Shown: one piece after another, positions 34,299-42,776 of the stretch
Layout of the letters: each line of letters starts with the position of its first letter
Position numbering within the stretch: position 1 is the first letter of the stretch
Assembly: GCA_028357285.1 (NCBI GenBank)
Contig: JAOMWM010000008.1
Location: 1-45,719 of the forward strand
DNA from: Schleiferiaceae bacterium
Lineage (GTDB): Bacteria; Bacteroidota; Bacteroidia; Flavobacteriales; Schleiferiaceae
Direction of reading: 5' to 3'
Length of the DNA stretch: 45,719 bases
Made by a program: the position numbers and the translations under genes
The notes under the pieces: model-generated
What the model was told of the DNA's origin: nothing
The model's input: the letters and a program-made list of their open reading frames with translations, nothing else
The model's database searches: none

Positions 34299-37151
34299 AT
34301 GCCGAAAGACACTTCCATCAAACACGTACTCATTATCGGATCTGGCCCTATAGTGATTGGCCAGGCTTGTGAATTCGATTATTCTGGATCGCAAGCGTCA
34401 AGAAGTCTCCGAGAAGAAGGAATCATTGTAACCTTAATCAACTCAAATCCAGCAACCATCATGACCGATGAGGTCATTGCGGACAACATTTATTTGAAGC
34501 CACTAGAGGTGGAGAGTATAGAGGAGATTTTACAAAAGCATACAGATATTGATGCTGTCTTGCCAACAATGGGTGGTCAAACTGCATTGAATTTGTGTAT
34601 TGATGCAGATAAGCAAGGTGTTTGGGAAGAGAATAATGTTGCCATTGTTGGAGTGGATATTGCAGCAATTAATATTACCGAGGACCGTGACGAATTCCGT
34701 CAGCTCATGGAGACTATAGATATCCCTATGGCTCCCTCGAGAATTGCTAAGTCATTCTTACGTGGTAAGGAAACTGCCCAAGAGTTTGGATTCCCGCTCT
34801 GTGTTCGTGCTTCGTTTACCTTAGGAGGTGCCGGTGCGACTTTCGTTCACAGTGAAGAAGAATTTGACACTGCATTGAGTCGTGGATTGGAAATTTCTCC
34901 GATTCATGAAGTAATGATTGATAAAGCACTGCTCGGATGGAAAGAGTATGAGCTCGAGCTATTGCGCGATAAAAATGATAACATAATCATCATTTGTTCT
35001 ATTGAGAACATGGACCCGATGGGAATCCATACTGGAGATTCCATTACCGTGGCTCCGGCGATGACCTTGAGTGATACGACCTATCAGAAAATGCGAGATA
35101 TGGCCATCAAAATGATGCGCAGTATTGGGAATTTTGCTGGTGGATGTAATGTACAGTTTGCAGTCAGTCCTGATGAACATGAGGATATCGTTGCCATAGA
35201 AATAAATCCACGCGTGAGCCGTTCGTCGGCATTAGCGTCAAAAGCAACAGGTTATCCTATTGCGAAGGTTGCGGCGAAATTGGCCATAGGATATTCACTT
35301 GATGAATTAAACAATCAAATCACGAAAACTACAACAGCTTACTTTGAGCCTACGTTGGATTACGTGATTGTGAAAATACCACGTTGGAACTTTGAGAAGT
35401 TTGAAGGTGCAGATACGCGTCTTGGAATTCAAATGAAGGCCGTGGGTGAAGTCATGGGTATCGGTCGTAGCTTCCAAGAAGCGCTCCACAAAGCCGCGCA
35501 GTCTCTTGAGATTAAGCGCAATGGTTTAGGAGCAGACGGCAGAGGTTTGACCGATCATGATACCATTTTGCATAAATTAGAATATGCTTCTTCGGACCGC
35601 TTGTTTGTGATTTATGATGCGATTCAAATGGGCATTCCGCTAAGAACCATTTACGATATCACGAAGATTGATATGTGGTTCTTGAAAGAAATTGAGGATT
35701 TAGCACGTGTACAGTCTGAGATTGAAAAGCACAATCTTTTATCCTTACCGAAAGAGCTCATTCAAGAGGCGAAAATGAAAGGTTTTGCGGATCGTCAAAT
35801 TGCTCATATGGTCAATGCGCTTGAAAGCGAGGTTCATACGAAGCGAACAGATTTTGGCATTAATCGCGTTTGGAAATTAGTAGATACTTGTGCGGCGGAA
35901 TTCCCTGCACAGACGCCTTACTATTATTCGACTTTCGAGATGCCGCATCAAAACGTGGATGGTGTAGAAATCATTGAAAATGAAAGCGTCGTAACAGAAC
36001 GAGAGAAAATAGTTGTTTTAGGTTCTGGGCCGAATAGAATTGGTCAGGGCATTGAGTTCGATTATTCTTGTGTTCATGGCGTACTCGCTGCTCGTGAAGA
36101 GGGGTATGAAACCATAATGATCAACTGTAACCCTGAAACGGTAAGTACAGATTTTGATACCGCAGATAAACTTTACTTTGAGCCAGTTTTCTGGGAGCAT
36201 ATTTACGATATCATATTACATGAGAAGCCGCGTGGTGTTATTGTGCAGTTAGGTGGACAGACCGCTTTGAAGTTGGCTGAGAAACTGAGCAGATACGGTA
36301 TCGAGATTATAGGTACTTCGTATCAAGCATTGGATTTAGCCGAGGATCGTGGTCGTTTCTCGAATCTTTTAAAAGATATAAATATTCCATATCCAGAGTT
36401 TGACGTTGCAACAACGGCGGATGAGGCATTGGACATTTCTGACGAATTAGGTTTCCCTATTCTTGTTAGACCATCGTATGTATTGGGTGGTCAAGGAATG
36501 AAAATCGTCATCAATAAGCAAGAATTGGAGCGCCACGTGGTGAACCTTTTTAAAGAGTTTGAAGGCAATAGAGTTTTGTTAGATCACTACTTAGACGGAG
36601 CTATTGAGGCGGAAGCGGATGCTATTTGTGATGGCGAAGATGCATACATCATCGGTATTATGGAGCACATTGAGCCTTGTGGTATACACTCTGGAGATTC
36701 TTCAGCGGTATTGCCTCCGTTCAACTTAGGTCCATTAGTGATGCAGCAAATTAAAGAGCACACTATCAATATTGCGAAATCGCTTGAAACGAAGGGGTTA
36801 ATAAATATTCAATTCGCTGTTAAAGATGATGTCGTTTATATCATCGAGGCGAATCCGCGTGCTTCGAGAACGGTACCATTTATCTGTAAAGCTTATGGCG
36901 AGCCTTATGTGAACTATGCGACAAAGGTCATGCTAGGAACTAAGAAGGTGAAGGACTTTGATTTCAACCCATACCTTGAAGGGTACGCGATAAAAATTCC
37001 AGTATTCTCGTTCAGTAAGTTCCCTAATGTGAATAAGAAATTGGGACCTGAAATGAAGTCAACTGGTGAGAAAATTCATTTCATCAAGGACCTTAAAGAT
37101 CCGGTATTTAAAAAATTACACAGCGAAAGAAGCTTATACTTAAGCCGCTAG
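34299..37151 (+). CDS. carB: Carbamoyl-phosphate synthase large subunit, form lacking the C-terminal allosteric domain
   Basis: This 950-residue protein has the two homologous halves of CarB, each with the opening motif GSGPxxIGQxxEFDYS (near residues 13 and 576) and ATP-grasp domains (LGGAGATFV and YVLGGQGMKIV regions). It makes carbamoyl phosphate from glutamine nitrogen, bicarbonate and ATP for arginine and pyrimidine synthesis. It ends about 25 residues after GPEMKSTGE. E. coli CarB continues there into a methylglyoxal synthase-like domain that binds UMP, IMP and ornithine. That domain is absent, and no frameshifted remnant is visible before the terminator. The small subunit CarA is not in the window. 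Confidence 0.95.
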   Translation: MPKDTSIKHVLIIGSGPIVIGQACEFDYSGSQASRSLREEGIIVTLINSNPATIMTDEVIADNIYLKPLEVESIEEILQKHTDIDAVLPTMGGQTALNLCIDADKQGVWEENNVAIVGVDIAAINITEDRDEFRQLMETIDIPMAPSRIAKSFLRGKETAQEFGFPLCVRASFTLGGAGATFVHSEEEFDTALSRGLEISPIHEVMIDKALLGWKEYELELLRDKNDNIIIICSIENMDPMGIHTGDSITVAPAMTLSDTTYQKMRDMAIKMMRSIGNFAGGCNVQFAVSPDEHEDIVAIEINPRVSRSSALASKATGYPIAKVAAKLAIGYSLDELNNQITKTTTAYFEPTLDYVIVKIPRWNFEKFEGADTRLGIQMKAVGEVMGIGRSFQEALHKAAQSLEIKRNGLGADGRGLTDHDTILHKLEYASSDRLFVIYDAIQMGIPLRTIYDITKIDMWFLKEIEDLARVQSEIEKHNLLSLPKELIQEAKMKGFADRQIAHMVNALESEVHTKRTDFGINRVWKLVDTCAAEFPAQTPYYYSTFEMPHQNVDGVEIIENESVVTEREKIVVLGSGPNRIGQGIEFDYSCVHGVLAAREEGYETIMINCNPETVSTDFDTADKLYFEPVFWEHIYDIILHEKPRGVIVQLGGQTALKLAEKLSRYGIEIIGTSYQALDLAEDRGRFSNLLKDINIPYPEFDVATTADEALDISDELGFPILVRPSYVLGGQGMKIVINKQELERHVVNLFKEFEGNRVLLDHYLDGAIEAEADAICDGEDAYIIGIMEHIEPCGIHSGDSSAVLPPFNLGPLVMQQIKEHTINIAKSLETKGLINIQFAVKDDVVYIIEANPRASRTVPFICKAYGEPYVNYATKVMLGTKKVKDFDFNPYLEGYAIKIPVFSFSKFPNVNKKLGPEMKSTGEKIHFIKDLKDPVFKKLHSERSLYLSR

Positions 37152-37175
37152 TGCATTTTAACGATATGCTTTGAG

Positions 37176-37201
37176 ATCCCGGCGCCGAAAGGCGCCGGGA
37201 T
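37176..37201 (+). terminator. Terminator of carB
   Basis: ATCCCGGCGCC (37176-37186) and GGCGCCGGGAT (37191-37201) form a perfect 11-bp GC-rich stem with a GAAA tetraloop, followed by TCTTTTTAT. Confidence 0.88.
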
Positions 37202-37229
37202 TCTTTTTATCTTGACAAAAATTTTCACC

Positions 37230-37442
37230 ATGTTTCGTTTTTTATCACTTACCATTTTAGCTTGGCTAATCTTCAGATGGTTGGACCGTTTTTTTGGCGG
37301 TAGAGGCGGTGCGAATCGTAATCCATCAGCTCAAAAGAAGAAAGAACCCAAAGGAAAGGCACCTTCTTCAAGTAAGGTGCCGAAAGACGTAGGTGAATAT
37401 GTAGACTACGTTGAGGTTAAAGAAAATAAGAAAGAGAAGTAG
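37230..37442 (+). CDS. Small DUF4834-like protein
   Basis: This 70-residue protein has one N-terminal hydrophobic segment (FRFLSLTILAWLIFRWL), a Gly-rich turn and a basic, Lys-rich middle, and it ends GEYVDYVEVKENKKEK. The ending resembles the DUF4834 family found in Bacteroidota. The ATG at 37230 is the most likely start; a TTG at 37212 would add six residues. Its stop directly abuts the ATG of the glycosyltransferase gene, so the two are probably translated together. Function is unknown. Confidence 0.65.
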   Translation: MFRFLSLTILAWLIFRWLDRFFGGRGGANRNPSAQKKKEPKGKAPSSSKVPKDVGEYVDYVEVKENKKEK

Positions 37443-38711
37443 ATGAAGCTCGGAATCATCACATACTATTGGCCGCCTGCTGGCGGTCCTGGGGTTCAGC
37501 GTTGGTTGAAGCTCAGTAAGTATTTAGCACGTGAGGGTGTTCAGTTGTATGTGGTGACTGTTGATGCTGAGAAAGCGACGTATCCGCTGCGAGACGAGGG
37601 TTTACTTAAGGATGTTGATGCGACTATTCAGGTCTTTCGAACCGGGACTTCTGAAAAGTTCGGGGCCTATAAAAAAGTTACTGGAAAAAAATCCGTGCCC
37701 TTCAGTGGGTTTTCAGGTGAAGATGCAAATGTGAGTGTCCTACAGAAACTGGCCCGATTCGTTCGTGGAAATTTCTTTGTTCCGGATGCACGTAAAGGTT
37801 GGAATTCACATGCCTTTGCAGCTGCATCGGAGCTCATCAAGACGGAAGACGTTAAGCATTGGATAACGACATCACCGCCGCACAGCACACAGTTGGTGGG
37901 GTTGAAACTCAAAAAACAGTTCGGTGTGCACTGGACTGCAGATTTTCGAGATCCATGGACGGATATCTATTACTACCGTAAGTTTTACCCAACAGCATTG
38001 ACGCGCTGGTATGAGCGAGGATTGGAACGTAAGGTGTTTGCATCCTGCGATGAGTTGATCAGTGTCAGCCCAAGCTGGAGTGGATTGTATGAACAAAAAG
38101 GCGGCTTAAAGAAGGGAAGTGTGCATACCTTAACCAATGGTTTTGATCCGGAGGACTTTAGTGCATTAGTTCCCCAGCGACCTGCAAAATTCACATTGCT
38201 CTATGCCGGTACACTGGCGGCACAATACCCCTGTGGTGAATTGGTTGCGGCCTTAAACTCACTAGATTTTGAAATGAACCTACGCGTAGTGGGTTCGTGG
38301 GACGGGCATAGTCGTAAGATGCTAGAGGCTGTCAATGGACATGTGAATCTTACGTTTGAGGACTATGTACCTAAGGCCCAGTTAAACCAATATTTATTGG
38401 ATTGTCACCTCATGCTGTTCTTGTTACCGAACGTAGGGAGTGCCACAGGGCACGTCCCTGGTAAATTGTTCGATTATCTAGGTGCAGGTAACCCTATATT
38501 AGGATTAGGGCCAGTGGAAGGGGATGCGTCTGAGATTATTAAAGGCACTTCTGCGGGAGCGGTATTCGATTATAAGGAAGTTACAGCGATCGCTGAATAC
38601 ATTCGCCGGATGAAAGAGCAAGATGCGCCACGAACAGATGCAGCGAAAGTTCAGGTTTATGCCCGTGATGTTCAAGCCAAACGCTTATTGAAAGAAATTT
38701 TACGGAATTAA
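37443..38711 (+). CDS. Glycosyltransferase, GT4-like (GT-B fold)
   Basis: This 422-residue protein begins MKLGIITYYWPPAGGPGVQRWLKLSKYL, typical for the N-terminal Rossmann domain of GT4-type transferases. Later motifs are WTADFRDPW, LTNGFDPEDF and LLYAGTLAAQYPC, and the donor-binding region HVPGKLFDYLGAGNPIL. It probably adds a sugar to a surface or cell-wall glycan at the cytoplasmic side. It starts immediately after the stop of the small DUF4834-like gene. Donor and acceptor are unknown. Confidence 0.85.
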   Translation: MKLGIITYYWPPAGGPGVQRWLKLSKYLAREGVQLYVVTVDAEKATYPLRDEGLLKDVDATIQVFRTGTSEKFGAYKKVTGKKSVPFSGFSGEDANVSVLQKLARFVRGNFFVPDARKGWNSHAFAAASELIKTEDVKHWITTSPPHSTQLVGLKLKKQFGVHWTADFRDPWTDIYYYRKFYPTALTRWYERGLERKVFASCDELISVSPSWSGLYEQKGGLKKGSVHTLTNGFDPEDFSALVPQRPAKFTLLYAGTLAAQYPCGELVAALNSLDFEMNLRVVGSWDGHSRKMLEAVNGHVNLTFEDYVPKAQLNQYLLDCHLMLFLLPNVGSATGHVPGKLFDYLGAGNPILGLGPVEGDASEIIKGTSAGAVFDYKEVTAIAEYIRRMKEQDAPRTDAAKVQVYARDVQAKRLLKEILRN

Positions 38712-38717
38712 GTCTAT

Positions 38718-38748
38718 AAAAAAAGCCGCCCTATAGGGCGGCTTTTTT
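38718..38748. terminator. Bidirectional terminator between glycosyltransferase and YfhO-like gene
   Basis: AGCCGCCC (38724-38731) and GGGCGGCT (38736-38743) pair around TATA, flanked by an A run and a T run. The symmetric layout suits both converging genes. Confidence 0.87.
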
Positions 38749-38770
38749 GTGCTTGTTACTCGTTCTTGAT

Positions 38771-41233
38771 TTATCCGTTGGTACGTTCGCGAACTTGCTT
38801 GAAGCCCATCCAAAAAAGTAAGAGTAAGATGATGCCGGAACCTGCATAATTGATTTTTTGTCCGGTGAAGTGAGATTTCGGTGCATATTCGAAAACCACT
38901 TCATGTTTGCCTGCAGGTACAGTGAGTCCGCGCAGGAGGTAGTTTACACGTACGTGCGCTACAGGCTCTCCATCTAAAAAGGCTTGCCAATCGTTGCCGG
39001 CGCCTTCGTAGAATAGCTCAGAGAATACAATAAATGCATTACCGCCTTCCACACTGTATTCTAAGTACTTCGGATCATAGCTGGTTAAGCGTGCTTTCGC
39101 TGGTGCATAGGTCGTTTTGCCCCCTAAATATTCTGTATAGCGCGCATCAATAATCGCAGTATTTTTTGGATTGAAGGCAGTTAAAGCCGCCATCTCCGCA
39201 TCTGCATTAGGAACCAATTGAATATTCTGGACGGACCAAGCATTACCGCAGGCATCGGGATTGCGTTGTGCTTGAGGCTGCCCGTTTTGTCCTTGAGTGA
39301 TGATGTATTTCGCATTCAGCATGCTGAAACAAGGGATGTTTTGGTTGTTCAACTGGTTATCGATCAAATCTTGATAACGCTGGAGCTTCGCACCGTGGTA
39401 ACCACCGACACTTTTGTGGTGGTAGCTGGTATAACTATCGTTGGTAAGGCCGACGGTCGCATTCCAAACACGAAAATGCGGATCCGTATCCCGATTGATA
39501 GCTTGATTCGCCGCAGTAGGTGCATATTGCGCTTCCCATTGACGCTGGCTTAAGAAATCTTCACGCTCAATCTGATCTGTAGTGAACAGCCCTAAATCTA
39601 ATAAGGCAATACCGCCTATAAGCGCTGCGCTACTTAAAAGTTTGAGCTTGCCTGTGTGAAAGAAATAGAGTGCGGCCGCAGCGAGTAAACCAAAGCCAAT
39701 TGAGGCTAGGGCAGATGAGGTGGCTAAACTGCGACGGTCACCTACTAATTGGTCAATACTAAAACCCTGTTGCGAGAATTGTGAATCGCGGGCGGTCTCA
39801 AGGTCCATAACGTATGGCGCTATAAGACCAAATACTACAACGAATCCAGTAAATGCCAGAGCTCCTTTTTTAAGCGCGTCAAAGCGGGCCTTTTTATCAA
39901 GCGTGTACCATTGATTTAGTCCAAGGATGCCATAGAAAGGCACAATAAAGAATAAAATGGTTAATGCCATAGAAGGCACACGGAATTTATTGTAGAGCGG
40001 AAGGTAGTTGAAAAGGAATGTATTGAATGCATTAAAATTGCTTCCCCAACTCATGAATACAAAGAAAATACTTGAGGCAATGACCCACTGCCTGGTGGCA
40101 CCGCCTACAACGAAAAAGGCAAGACAGAAAAGGAAGAACATTACGGCACCTACATAATATGCTCCATTGCCCATACTTTCACCGGTCCAGCGCATGAAGG
40201 CCGCTCCCATATATTGATTTGCCTGCTGTTCCGCTTGCTTTGCATTCATTCCTTGACCTCGGAAAGCTTGGACCAATTGATCAAAAGTTTCAGTGCCTTT
40301 TTTGCTGTAATCGACCATCATGCCACCACCGGCTGCATTTGGAATCACCATCGCTACAGTTTCGTAAACGCCAGTAGACCAGCTCATTGCGTAATCATAG
40401 GATAAGCCTCCTTCACCTTGATTTTGATTTTTTTGTGTGAGTTCACTTTTGCCACCGCGCATACTTTCGGAAGTATAGACTTTAGTAGACCACATATTGG
40501 CAATGTTTGGTCCTATCGCGAGTACAGCGGCTAACGCCACTAAACCCGTATACTTTGCGAAAGTGGGTAGTGCTTTTTCTTTAGCATACTGTAAAAGGTA
40601 AACGACCCAGATGATGGCCATGAAAAGCCCCGCGTAATAGGTGATTTGGAAGTGGTTTCTGTGAATGCTCAATCCAGCGAAAACAGCCATCAGGATAAAT
40701 GCACGCCAATTTTTCTTTTCAAAAACCAAAAGCAGGGCTAAAATCATCAGAGGAATGAAAGCCGCCGTATTCACTTTTGCATTGTGTCCAGCAGCATAGC
40801 CTATGATGAAAAATCCAGAATATCCGTAGGCAAATCCGCCAATAGTACTGAGCCAATGATTTACGCCCATTCCTCGCAGACCGATAAATGCAGCAATCAT
40901 TAGGTAAAAGATGATATATGTAGAAGAGTTAGTGCCGCCTATGGCGCGAACAGTATCAGTTAAGTATTGAAAGATATTGCCACCGTATTTTGTGCTGATC
41001 TGTGTAGCGGGCATTCCGCTAAACATTGCATTCGTCCAAAGCGCTTCTTCGCCTGTTTGTGCTCGGTAGTCACGGATTTCTTTACTTTTTGCATAGCCCA
41101 ATTTAATATCGTCTTGGTCTAATATGTCGCCGTTAAAATAGGCTGGGCTTAAGAAGGCAACGTTGATACCCAATAGAATAACCATCGGTAAGACCCAGGT
41201 CTTCAGTACAGGTAGGTAATTTTTCAAATTCAT
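38771..41233 (-). CDS. YfhO-like polytopic membrane protein
   Basis: This 820-residue protein has more than ten hydrophobic segments, beginning WVLPMVILLGINVAFLSPAYF, and a C-terminal periplasmic-type domain before a last membrane helix (ILLLLFWMGFKQV). The closing EYSVEGGNAFIVFSELFYEGAGNDWQAFLDG and LRGLTVPAGKHEVVFEY are typical for the YfhO family, which resembles GT-C glycosyltransferases and acts in cell-envelope glycan modification. It converges on a glycosyltransferase gene, which is compatible with an envelope role. Specific function is unknown. Confidence 0.87.
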   Translation of the reverse strand: MNLKNYLPVLKTWVLPMVILLGINVAFLSPAYFNGDILDQDDIKLGYAKSKEIRDYRAQTGEEALWTNAMFSGMPATQISTKYGGNIFQYLTDTVRAIGGTNSSTYIIFYLMIAAFIGLRGMGVNHWLSTIGGFAYGYSGFFIIGYAAGHNAKVNTAAFIPLMILALLLVFEKKNWRAFILMAVFAGLSIHRNHFQITYYAGLFMAIIWVVYLLQYAKEKALPTFAKYTGLVALAAVLAIGPNIANMWSTKVYTSESMRGGKSELTQKNQNQGEGGLSYDYAMSWSTGVYETVAMVIPNAAGGGMMVDYSKKGTETFDQLVQAFRGQGMNAKQAEQQANQYMGAAFMRWTGESMGNGAYYVGAVMFFLFCLAFFVVGGATRQWVIASSIFFVFMSWGSNFNAFNTFLFNYLPLYNKFRVPSMALTILFFIVPFYGILGLNQWYTLDKKARFDALKKGALAFTGFVVVFGLIAPYVMDLETARDSQFSQQGFSIDQLVGDRRSLATSSALASIGFGLLAAAALYFFHTGKLKLLSSAALIGGIALLDLGLFTTDQIEREDFLSQRQWEAQYAPTAANQAINRDTDPHFRVWNATVGLTNDSYTSYHHKSVGGYHGAKLQRYQDLIDNQLNNQNIPCFSMLNAKYIITQGQNGQPQAQRNPDACGNAWSVQNIQLVPNADAEMAALTAFNPKNTAIIDARYTEYLGGKTTYAPAKARLTSYDPKYLEYSVEGGNAFIVFSELFYEGAGNDWQAFLDGEPVAHVRVNYLLRGLTVPAGKHEVVFEYAPKSHFTGQKINYAGSGIILLLLFWMGFKQVRERTNG

Positions 41234-41296
41234 AATAGCTTTTTGAATCGGGACTCCAAGCTAGTAAAAGTTGTGGAATAATACCGACTTAATACG

Positions 41297-41327
41297 TTGA
41301 TTATGCTAGCATTCGTGCGTATTTTCG
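41297..41327 (+). promoter_or_regulatory. Promoter of the PLP enzyme pair
   Basis: TTG (41297-41299) is followed after 20 bases by TATTTTCG (41320-41327), one mismatch from TAnnTTTG. Transcription should start near 41334, inside the palindrome at 41328-41345. Confidence 0.55.
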
Positions 41328-41345
41328 GTATTCTAATTAGAATAC
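41328..41345. promoter_or_regulatory. Operator-like perfect palindrome
   Basis: GTATTCTAATTAGAATAC is an 18-base perfect palindrome that ends 6 bases before the start codon at 41352 and covers the predicted transcription start. The half-site AATACG also appears at 41291-41296 and 41341-41346, and inverted as CGTATT at 41318-41323. Binding of a dimeric repressor here would block transcription. Confidence 0.5.
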
Positions 41346-41351
41346 GAAATA

Positions 41352-42776
41352 ATGAACGATCAACCCGCGAACACCATAGGTAAGAAAGAAATAGAAGAAC
41401 TCCTCACACAAGGTTGTGACGAGCGCGTTCATATTCTACCGGAAAGTGGTTTGAATAAATATCATTTGAACCCTGTTCAATTTGAATCGCTGTTCCAAAG
41501 AGGGTCGTGTACCGCGAATGTTTTAACTCGTCGATCGTTCAATGTCACCAAAGCGTTTTTAGGTAAATACGACGAATTAAGCTATGAGAATTTACTTGAG
41601 AACCAGGCCAACCGTCTTCGTGCATTGGTGCAAAGTGAGTTTAAAGATCCTTTTGATGTGTACTTTGCGCCATCAGGATCTGATTTAGTCTATTATCCAC
41701 TGATGTTCCAAATGATGTTAAACCCAAATAAACGGTTACTCAACATAGTCAGTTGTCCGGAGGAATTGGGTTCAGGATCAAAGTTCGCCAGCGAAACTAG
41801 ATTCTACGCCAACTACAATCAGTTTGGAGATAAAATTGAAAAAGGTGCATTTGTTGATCCAAAGAATACTTCAGAAGTGCACTATCTCGATGCTAGGGAT
41901 GAAGAAGGAAATATATTAGACCGCACAGGGGCCATTAATGAACTCATTGCAAATAACCCCGATGCTTCGGTAGTAGGTAGTTTAGTTTTTGGGTCAAAGT
42001 CCGGTATAAAGGATGATTTAAACGTAATAGATACGGAAAGTGAAACCATGTGGGTGGTCGATTTATGCCAGTTCCGTGTGGATCACTCGCTCATTCATGA
42101 CTTATTAGAAAAAGGAGTAATGGTTATGCTCACGGGTAGTAAGTTTTTTCAAGCACCTCCGTTCTGCGCTGCCATGCTCGTGCCGCGCAAATGGAGCGAG
42201 CGATTGAAGCAGGTTGATGCCAGTGTCATAGAGCCGTATGGTGCGCTCTTTAGCGCATATGATGTGCCATGGTTTATGGAAAACATGCGCGAGCATTTGC
42301 CGCAAAAAGAAAATAAAGCGCTTCGTTTACGCTGGGAAATAGCACTAGACGAAATGTCTGAGTACAGCTATTGGTCCACAAAACAGACCGACGACATCAT
42401 TTCACGTTGGGCATTAGGCGTGATGAGTAAATTGGAAACTTCGACTTCCTTTAAACTCATGCCGGACCAATTAAAAACAAACATGTCCATTATCTCCTTC
42501 CAAGTTTGGGTGAATGATCATGCATTAGACAATGACCAGTTAAAAGCGTTATTTAAATCGATTACCACTTCTAGGCATGAAGGCTTTATCGGCGGAAAGG
42601 ATCGTGTTTTCTTTGGGCAGCCCGTTCAATATGGGGATAAGAGTTTTATCCGGCTGGCCATAGGTGCGTACACCGTACGTGCTTTCTTGGAGAAAGATGC
42701 TGTCGATCTAACTAATGACTACCGCTTAATTAGTATTATCGAATCCGTTGCTCAAGAAATGTTTGGTGGAGAATAG
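41352..42776 (+). CDS. Fold-type I PLP-dependent enzyme, unassigned
   Basis: This 474-residue protein has the layout of fold-type I PLP enzymes: a phosphate-binding loop PSGSDLVYYP (Ser108-Asp111), the pyridine-binding Asp237 in VVDLCQ, and a probable Schiff-base Lys264 in TGSKFFQAPPF, 27 residues after the Asp. This spacing resembles class V aminotransferase or desulfurase types, but the sequence around it is not one I recognise. There is no signal peptide. Its end overlaps the start of a second PLP enzyme gene, so the two are probably translated together and may act in one small-molecule pathway. The reaction is unknown. Confidence 0.75.
   Translation: MNDQPANTIGKKEIEELLTQGCDERVHILPESGLNKYHLNPVQFESLFQRGSCTANVLTRRSFNVTKAFLGKYDELSYENLLENQANRLRALVQSEFKDPFDVYFAPSGSDLVYYPLMFQMMLNPNKRLLNIVSCPEELGSGSKFASETRFYANYNQFGDKIEKGAFVDPKNTSEVHYLDARDEEGNILDRTGAINELIANNPDASVVGSLVFGSKSGIKDDLNVIDTESETMWVVDLCQFRVDHSLIHDLLEKGVMVMLTGSKFFQAPPFCAAMLVPRKWSERLKQVDASVIEPYGALFSAYDVPWFMENMREHLPQKENKALRLRWEIALDEMSEYSYWSTKQTDDIISRWALGVMSKLETSTSFKLMPDQLKTNMSIISFQVWVNDHALDNDQLKALFKSITTSRHEGFIGGKDRVFFGQPVQYGDKSFIRLAIGAYTVRAFLEKDAVDLTNDYRLISIIESVAQEMFGGE

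Noticed and set aside
39218-39553. 111-residue open frame on the + strand
   Set aside because: It is antisense to the YfhO-like gene and has no recognisable motifs, signal or start context.
42748-42765. TTG start at 42748 for the decarboxylase-like protein
   Set aside because: It gives a 29-base overlap with the upstream gene; the GTG at 42766 gives a shorter overlap. The choice is not certain.
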